Assembly: GCF_018449575.1 (NCBI RefSeq)
Contig: NZ_JAAVUT010000029.1
Span: 1-44,370 of the forward strand
Direction: 5' to 3'
Source of the DNA: Sodalis sp. dw_96
Lineage (GTDB): Bacteria > Pseudomonadota > Gammaproteobacteria > Enterobacterales > Enterobacteriaceae
DNA length: 44,370 bases
The notes below the pieces were generated by a model. That model made no database searches. It was not told the origin of the DNA and worked only from the letters and a program-made list of their open reading frames with translations. A program made the translations under genes and the position numbers. This document shows, one piece after another, positions 40,471 through 44,370 of the stretch (the first letter of the stretch is position 1; each line of letters begins with the position of its first letter).

Positions 40471-41142
40471 ATGAATCTACAATTATGGACAGCTGTAATA
40501 ACCGGCATAGGACAAATAATTGCTATTCTAATTTATCGACACAATACTATAAAAGACAAAGATCAAATCGACATCGACCTTATAAAAGAATTAAGAGAAA
40601 GGACTCCATCAACTTATCTTACGGAAAACCTTTTCATCAAAAGATATGGTTGTCCTCACGTAACCATTGATGATATTAAGATATTAATAAGTCATCCAAA
40701 GCCTCGGCAAGCGATACGAAAATATGTTTCAGCAAATAAAAGGATAGACATTTTCCATTTGCAACTTATTAACAAAAAGCTGATAGGTGTTTATTCCCCA
40801 TCCTTTTCGACAGTTAAAAAAAGAGCATTCACGGCTACTGCTAATATAATGTCATCTTTGTTTTTCTATATAGCATCGTTATATCTGATAATAAAATCGC
40901 TAAAAAGTATACTGCTTATAAAAAATTTGATTATCACAGACAACATCATTGAATATACGCCATTGATAGCTGGTGTGTTGCTACTGACAATTTTATTTAT
41001 TTTTTTTACATTTGCATGCGCCTTAGCCTCATTGAGCACAATTTTTTCTGAAACCAATTTAAGCGGAATAATTAAAGACTATGATAAAAATAAAGACAAC
41101 ATTCAAAATGACGATTTTTTAGAAAGATGGATCAGGAATTAA
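40471..41142 (+). CDS. Three-helix membrane protein, cargo, unknown function
   Basis: 223 residues, strongly AT-rich. Hydrophobic helices are seen at about 5-23 (WTAVITGIGQIIAILIY), 128-146 (MSSLFFYIASLYLIIKSL) and 165-190 (LIAGVLLLTILFIFFTFACA). A cytosolic-type stretch (24-125) and a charged C-terminal tail (KDYDKNKDNIQNDDFLERW) complete it. No family recognised. Membrane proteins in this P2 locus often mediate superinfection exclusion, which is a guess here. It follows the methyltransferase by about 70 bases; it may be a separate cargo. Confidence 0.75.
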   Translation: MNLQLWTAVITGIGQIIAILIYRHNTIKDKDQIDIDLIKELRERTPSTYLTENLFIKRYGCPHVTIDDIKILISHPKPRQAIRKYVSANKRIDIFHLQLINKKLIGVYSPSFSTVKKRAFTATANIMSSLFFYIASLYLIIKSLKSILLIKNLIITDNIIEYTPLIAGVLLLTILFIFFTFACALASLSTIFSETNLSGIIKDYDKNKDNIQNDDFLERWIRN

Positions 41143-41536
41143 TCTCCAGAAAAATGCCACTTAAAAAAATTTGAGTATATAAAGATGGCATCAAGTCATC
41201 AGGCTAGACAATATTTCCAAAAGACCTAAACGCACCTCTAATACCATCACATAAATTATATGCATGTAGACGTTACGTTTTGTTAGTTTCTTGATAAGAA
41301 GAGTTAATTCATGCTGCCTATGATGATTATTTTTTAATTTAAATATTGTCACCAAACTCTTCTTATTTTGAGAGACGGATTTTTAAAATACACCTTTCTT
41401 CTGCATAATAAAAAAGTTATCCTTAATTTTTTTGATATATTATCTTGTACCTTCTTTCACACATCAAAACTCATATGTGTTAAGTCGTCCAGGCATACAT
41501 AATTGACCTTCTTTTCTATAACAAAGATATTCAGTA
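41143..41536. other. AT-rich non-coding region before FI
   Basis: 394 bases without a supported gene. It contains the candidate PF activator site at 41446-41463. The rest is AT-rich and probably came with the upstream membrane-protein cargo. Confidence 0.55.
41446..41463 (+). promoter_or_regulatory. Ogr-type late activator site (PF)
   Basis: TGT (41446-41448), 12 bases, ACA (41461-41463): a perfect TGT-N12-ACA element centred about 82 bases before the FI ATG. A site near -55 puts the start of transcription near 41510, a short leader, as in P2 PF. Confidence 0.55.
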
Positions 41537-42706
41537 ATGGCTAACTACCACCACGGCGCTCGCGTCCTTGAAATCAATGACGGCGCACGCACCATTTCCA
41601 CCGCATCAACCGCTGTCGTCGGTCTGGTCTGTACCGCAGACGATGCTGATGTCGCCACCTTCCCGCTCAACACGCCGGTGCTTATTACCAATATCTTGAC
41701 CGTTGCCGCCAAGGCGGGCAGCACCGGCACCCTCAAATCCTCACTGCTCGCCATCGCCGCCCAGGCCAAACCGGTCACTATCGTGGTTCGCACGGCCGAA
41801 GGCAAAGACGAGGCCACAACCACAGCCAATATCATTGGCGGCGTGGATGCCGAAGGGCGTTACACCGGTTTGAACGCCTTGCTGGCCGCTCAGTCTGAAA
41901 CCGGCGTTAAACCCCGCATCATCGGCGTCCCTGGCCTGGATAACCTGGAAGTCGCCACTGCCCTGGCGTCCATTTGCCAGCAACTGCGGGCCTTCGGTTA
42001 TATCAGCGCTTGGAACTGCAAAACGGTGGCGGAAGCCATTACATACCGCGCCAACTTCGGCCAGCGCGAGCTGATGCTGATATGGCCGGATTTCCTGGCG
42101 TGGAATACGGTCACCGCCACCAGCGATACCGCTTATGCCACCGCCTATGCCCTGGGGATGCGCGCCAAAATCGACAACGACACCGGCTGGCACAAGACGT
42201 TGTCGAATGTGGATGTTAACGGCGTTATCGGTGTTTCACGTCATGTCTATTGGGATCTACAGACTACCGGCACCGATGCCGATTTACTCAATGAAGCCTG
42301 CGTTACAACGCTGATTCGCAAGGACGGCTTTAAGTTCTGGGGTTCCCGCACCTGTAGCAACGACCCGCTGTTTGCCTTTGAAAACTACACCCGCACCGCC
42401 CAGGTGTTGGCGGATACCCTGGCCGAGGCGCATCTGTGGGCCATGGATAAACCCGTCACGCCAACGCTGGTTCGTGACCTGATGGAAGGAGTAAACGCCA
42501 AGTTCCGGGAGTTGAAATCCGCCGGGTACATCATCGACGGCACCTGCTGGTATGACGATGCGGCCAACGACAAAAACACCCTGAAAGCCGGAAAGCTGTT
42601 TATCGATTACGACTATACCCCGGTCCCGCCCCTGGAGGATTTGACCTTCCGCCAGCGTATCACTGACCGCTACCTGATGAGCTTTACCTCTAACGTGAAC
42701 ACTTAA
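41537..42706 (+). CDS. FI: Contractile tail sheath protein gpFI
   Basis: 389 residues (P2 FI, 396). It forms the sheath that contracts to drive the tube. Family segments: YHHGARVLEINDGARTISTA, VVGLVCTADDADVATFPLNT, NGVIGVSRHVYWDLQ and the C-terminal TFRQRITDRYLMSF. It is the first gene of the tail operon FI-FII-E-T. Codon use is like the other structural genes, in sharp contrast with the AT-rich region upstream. Confidence 0.96.
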   Translation: MANYHHGARVLEINDGARTISTASTAVVGLVCTADDADVATFPLNTPVLITNILTVAAKAGSTGTLKSSLLAIAAQAKPVTIVVRTAEGKDEATTTANIIGGVDAEGRYTGLNALLAAQSETGVKPRIIGVPGLDNLEVATALASICQQLRAFGYISAWNCKTVAEAITYRANFGQRELMLIWPDFLAWNTVTATSDTAYATAYALGMRAKIDNDTGWHKTLSNVDVNGVIGVSRHVYWDLQTTGTDADLLNEACVTTLIRKDGFKFWGSRTCSNDPLFAFENYTRTAQVLADTLAEAHLWAMDKPVTPTLVRDLMEGVNAKFRELKSAGYIIDGTCWYDDAANDKNTLKAGKLFIDYDYTPVPPLEDLTFRQRITDRYLMSFTSNVNT

Positions 42707-42715
42707 GGGAAATTT

Positions 42716-43231
42716 ATGGCTTTGCCTCGCAAATTAAAACTGCTGAACCTGTTTAACGATGGGTCCAGCTACCAGGGTGTGGTTACCTCCATGACCTTGC
42801 CGAAGCTCACCCGCAAGCTTGAGAATTATCGCGGCGGCGGTATGAACGGCGTCGCGCCGGTGGATTTGGGCCTGGATGACGACGCCCTGTCGGTGGAGTG
42901 GTCCATGGGCGGCATCGATGAGCGGGTGCTAAGCCAATGGGGCTCGGCGGGAGTGAACGCGGTGCCGCTACGGTTTGTCGGCTCGTTCCAGCGCGACGAT
43001 ACCGGCGACGTGACCGCCGTCGAGGTGGCATTGCGCGGTCGCCATAAGGAAATTGACTCAGGTGAGTACAAACAGGGCGAGGACACCGAGACCAAAGTCT
43101 CCACCCAATGCACCTATTACAAACTCACCGTGGGGGGCAATGTGCTGATTGAAATCGATACGGTCAATCTGGTGGAAATTGTCGACGGCGTGGATCGGCT
43201 GGCCGAACATCGCCGCGCCATTGGCCTATAG
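42716..43231 (+). CDS. FII: Tail tube protein gpFII
   Basis: 171 residues (P2 FII, 172). It forms the inner tube. PRKLKLLNLFNDGSSYQGVV, LPKLTRKLENYRGGGMNG and the FQRDDTGDVTAVEVALRGRH segment match the family. It follows FI by nine bases, with AGGGAAA before the ATG. Confidence 0.96.
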   Translation: MALPRKLKLLNLFNDGSSYQGVVTSMTLPKLTRKLENYRGGGMNGVAPVDLGLDDDALSVEWSMGGIDERVLSQWGSAGVNAVPLRFVGSFQRDDTGDVTAVEVALRGRHKEIDSGEYKQGEDTETKVSTQCTYYKLTVGGNVLIEIDTVNLVEIVDGVDRLAEHRRAIGL

Positions 43232-43302
43232 TCCGTTATTTTTGGGCCCCCCGAATACTTACAAGACAAATAAAACTCCACTTCAACTAGGAAAAAATCA
43301 TT

Positions 43303-43590
43303 ATGGATAACACCCTCACCCTGACTTCGCCGGTACAACGGGGCGAAACGTGTATCACCGATATCACCATCATCAAACCCAATGCGGGTACTTTGCGCGG
43401 CGTGCGTCTGGCGGATTTGGCCAACTCCGACGTCGATGCCCTGCTCACCGTGCTACCGCGCATCACCTTCCCGCAGTTGACCCGCCATGAATGCACGCTG
43501 CTGGAGCTGCCGGATATGGTGGCCTTGGCGGGGAAAATCATTGGTTTTTTGTCGCCGATATCGGACGAGACGGCATCCCCGCTTGTTTGA
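43303..43590 (+). CDS. E: Tail assembly chaperone gpE
   Basis: 95 residues (P2 E, 91). It is one of two tail assembly products made from this locus. DNTLTLTSPVQRGETCITDI, LRGVRLADLANSDVDALLTV and RITFPQLTRHECTLLELPDM fit the family. AGGA lies upstream of the ATG, after about 70 bases of non-coding sequence downstream of FII. A slippery heptamer near its 3' end allows the extended product E+E'. Confidence 0.95.
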   Translation: MDNTLTLTSPVQRGETCITDITIIKPNAGTLRGVRLADLANSDVDALLTVLPRITFPQLTRHECTLLELPDMVALAGKIIGFLSPISDETASPLV

Positions 43591-43724
43591 CGGTGGATGA
43601 CCTGATGGCGGATATCGCGGTGATTTTCCACTGGCCGCCGTCAGCACTCTATCCCATGAGCCTGCCCGAGCTCATCGGCTGGCGCGCCCTGGCACTCAAA
43701 CGCAGCGGACAATCCGATGAATAA
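43303..43724 (+). CDS. E+E': gpE+E' extended by -1 ribosomal frameshift
   Basis: The zero frame is read to TTG 43549-43551, then the -1 frame from base 43551 (VADIGRDGIPACLTVDDLMA onward) to the TAA at 43722-43724. The fused product has 140 residues, 57 of them from the -1 frame. In P2 the E/E' fusion is made in the same way and is required for tail assembly, like lambda G/GT. The E' part contains IFHWPPSALYPMSLPELIGW, typical of E'. Its end overlaps the start of T. Confidence 0.9.
43545..43551 (+). other. Slippery heptamer T-TTT-TTG
   Basis: TTTTTTG in the E reading frame (codons TTT 43546-43548, TTG 43549-43551, preceded by T) is a canonical X-XXY-YYZ site, the same as in P2 as I recall. 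The -1 frame after it is open for 57 codons. No downstream stimulatory structure was established by eye. Confidence 0.9.
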
Positions 43725-44370
43725 TAAACTCCAACTGCAGGTCTTACTGAAAGCGGTGGACCGGGCCTCCCGGCCCTTTCGCGGCGTACAGACCGCCAGC
43801 CGACAGTTGGCCGGCGATATTCGCATCACTGAAAAAACCTTGCGCACTCTCGACCAACAGGCCGGGAAAATCGATAAGTTCCGCAAGGTCAAAGCGCAAC
43901 TCACCGCCACCGGGACCGGGCTGCGGCAGGCCCGGCAAGAGACCGCGCAGCTGGAAAAAGCGTTCCATGCCCTGGAGAACCCTACCGGCAAACAAATTCG
44001 GGAAATGGACAAGGCCCGGCGCAACGTCGCGGCCTTGGAAGAAAAATATCGCAGCCTGCGCCAGTCGGTGAAAGCCCAGCGTACCGAACTGAGCGGCGCG
44101 GGCATAACTACCAGTCGGCTGTCGTCGGAGCAAAAACGCCTGCGAGACAATGCCGAGACGGTCACCCGTTCACTCAACCGACAGCGGGACGCTCTGGGCC
44201 GGTTGAGCCAGCAACAACACCGGCTAAGCCAAATCAGTCAGCGTTATCAAACCGGCAAAGCCTTGGCGGGTAGTATCGGTGGGAAAAGCGCTGCCGCCTT
44301 TGCCTCCGCCACCGGCGCATTGTACGCCGAGGGACGGCTGATAGCGCCGGGCATGAGCTTTGACCGACAG
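43717..44370 (+). CDS. T: Tape measure protein gpT, N-terminal part (runs off the window)
   Basis: 218 codons are visible from the ATG at 43717, which overlaps the E' end by eight bases. The tape measure sets tail length; P2 T has about 815 residues, so about a quarter is present. The N-terminus MNNKLQLQVLLKAVDRASRP and long charged helices (RQTARQ-type heptads about 30-190; LRQSVKAQRTELSGAGI) fit the family. The frame is open to the last base. Confidence 0.93.
   Translation, partial: MNNKLQLQVLLKAVDRASRPFRGVQTASRQLAGDIRITEKTLRTLDQQAGKIDKFRKVKAQLTATGTGLRQARQETAQLEKAFHALENPTGKQIREMDKARRNVAALEEKYRSLRQSVKAQRTELSGAGITTSRLSSEQKRLRDNAETVTRSLNRQRDALGRLSQQQHRLSQISQRYQTGKALAGSIGGKSAAAFASATGALYAEGRLIAPGMSFDRQ

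Larger units (their letters stand above)
11355..44370 (+). mobile_element. Second P2/186-type prophage with cargo genes (right end outside window)
   Basis: Gene order matches P2/186: int-cI-cox-cII-A-cos-Q-P-O-N-M-L-X-lysis-R-S-V-W-J-I-H-G-FI-FII-E/E'-T. U, D, ogr and the right attachment site should lie beyond 44370. The left border is the tRNA-Lys fragment. The repressor and CII are 186-like; structural genes have P2 lengths. No structural gene within the window is obviously broken, apart from an uncertain V start and a recombinant 3' end of S. AT-rich cargo lies at 11544-13334, 19380-20484, 21684-23114, 31715-34441 and 40471-41142. Confidence 0.92.

Noticed and set aside
43491-43724. Independent gene E' starting at its own ATG
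   Set aside because: The start lies inside E without a ribosome-binding site, and the slippery heptamer explains expression as a fusion.

Overview
The window is enterobacterial chromosome (Gammaproteobacteria, Enterobacterales) carrying P2/186-type prophage DNA at both ends. The block uvrY-uvrC-pgsA-glyW-cysT-leuZ is the Escherichia coli order, and YecF and GlpM homologues follow. The backbone is loose: a large intergenic space upstream of uvrY, no sdiA beside yecF, an orphan phage lysis fragment and a frameshifted phage gene. This fits a Sodalis-like, pseudogene-rich relative, but the genus is an inference.

Layout. (1) 1-~1720: right end of a first P2-like prophage (end of gpU, a gpD broken by a one-base frameshift, ogr, a terminator, short tandem repeats) abutting the leuZ tRNA. 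(2) 1724-7000: tRNA-Leu, -Cys, -Gly, pgsA, uvrC and uvrY on the minus strand; yecF, glpM and a 57-residue lipoprotein on the plus strand. (3) 7165-11354: an AraC-family regulator, a tiny HEAT-repeat protein followed by a strong hairpin, a GH19 endolysin plus small membrane protein left from another phage, and long stretches without genes. (4) 11355-44370: a second, nearly complete P2/186-type prophage that runs off the right edge. Its left border is a 42-bp 3' fragment of tRNA-Lys(UUU), the attachment-site duplicate. Order: cargo nuclease gene, int, 186-type cI, operator region, cox, cII, two unknown early genes, replication gene A, a small gene behind a LexA-like box, cargo genes, cos, more cargo, Q, P, O, N, M, L, X, lysis genes, R, S, a SIR2 cargo gene, V, W, J, I, H, G, a UmuD'-like gene, a DNA methyltransferase, a membrane protein, FI, FII, E/E' and the start of T.

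How it works together. CI and Cox face each other across an operator region with a perfect 10-bp inverted repeat. Late operons appear to be driven by Ogr-type activator sites (TGT-N12-ACA) upstream of V and FI, with a near match between P and O. The 186-type CI has no protease domain, so SOS induction would need an antirepressor; a 65-residue protein behind a LexA-like box in the position of 186 tum is a candidate.

The most interesting content is the cargo. AT-rich genes sit at operon boundaries of an otherwise GC-richer phage: (a) a 596-residue protein with a PD-(D/E)XK nuclease core and a C-terminal EF-Tu domain-2-like barrel; (b) an ADP-ribosyltransferase-fold protein overlapping a 75-residue partner; (c) a DUF2971 protein between cos and Q; (d) an 869-residue SIR2 plus helical-repeat protein between S and V; (e) a three-helix membrane protein next to a beta-class methyltransferase. 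In addition, a UmuD homologue begins where UmuD' would begin, lacks both catalytic residues, and has a clear SOS box. Together they look like a multi-module anti-phage and SOS-response cargo set. Those functions are inferred from domains and position.
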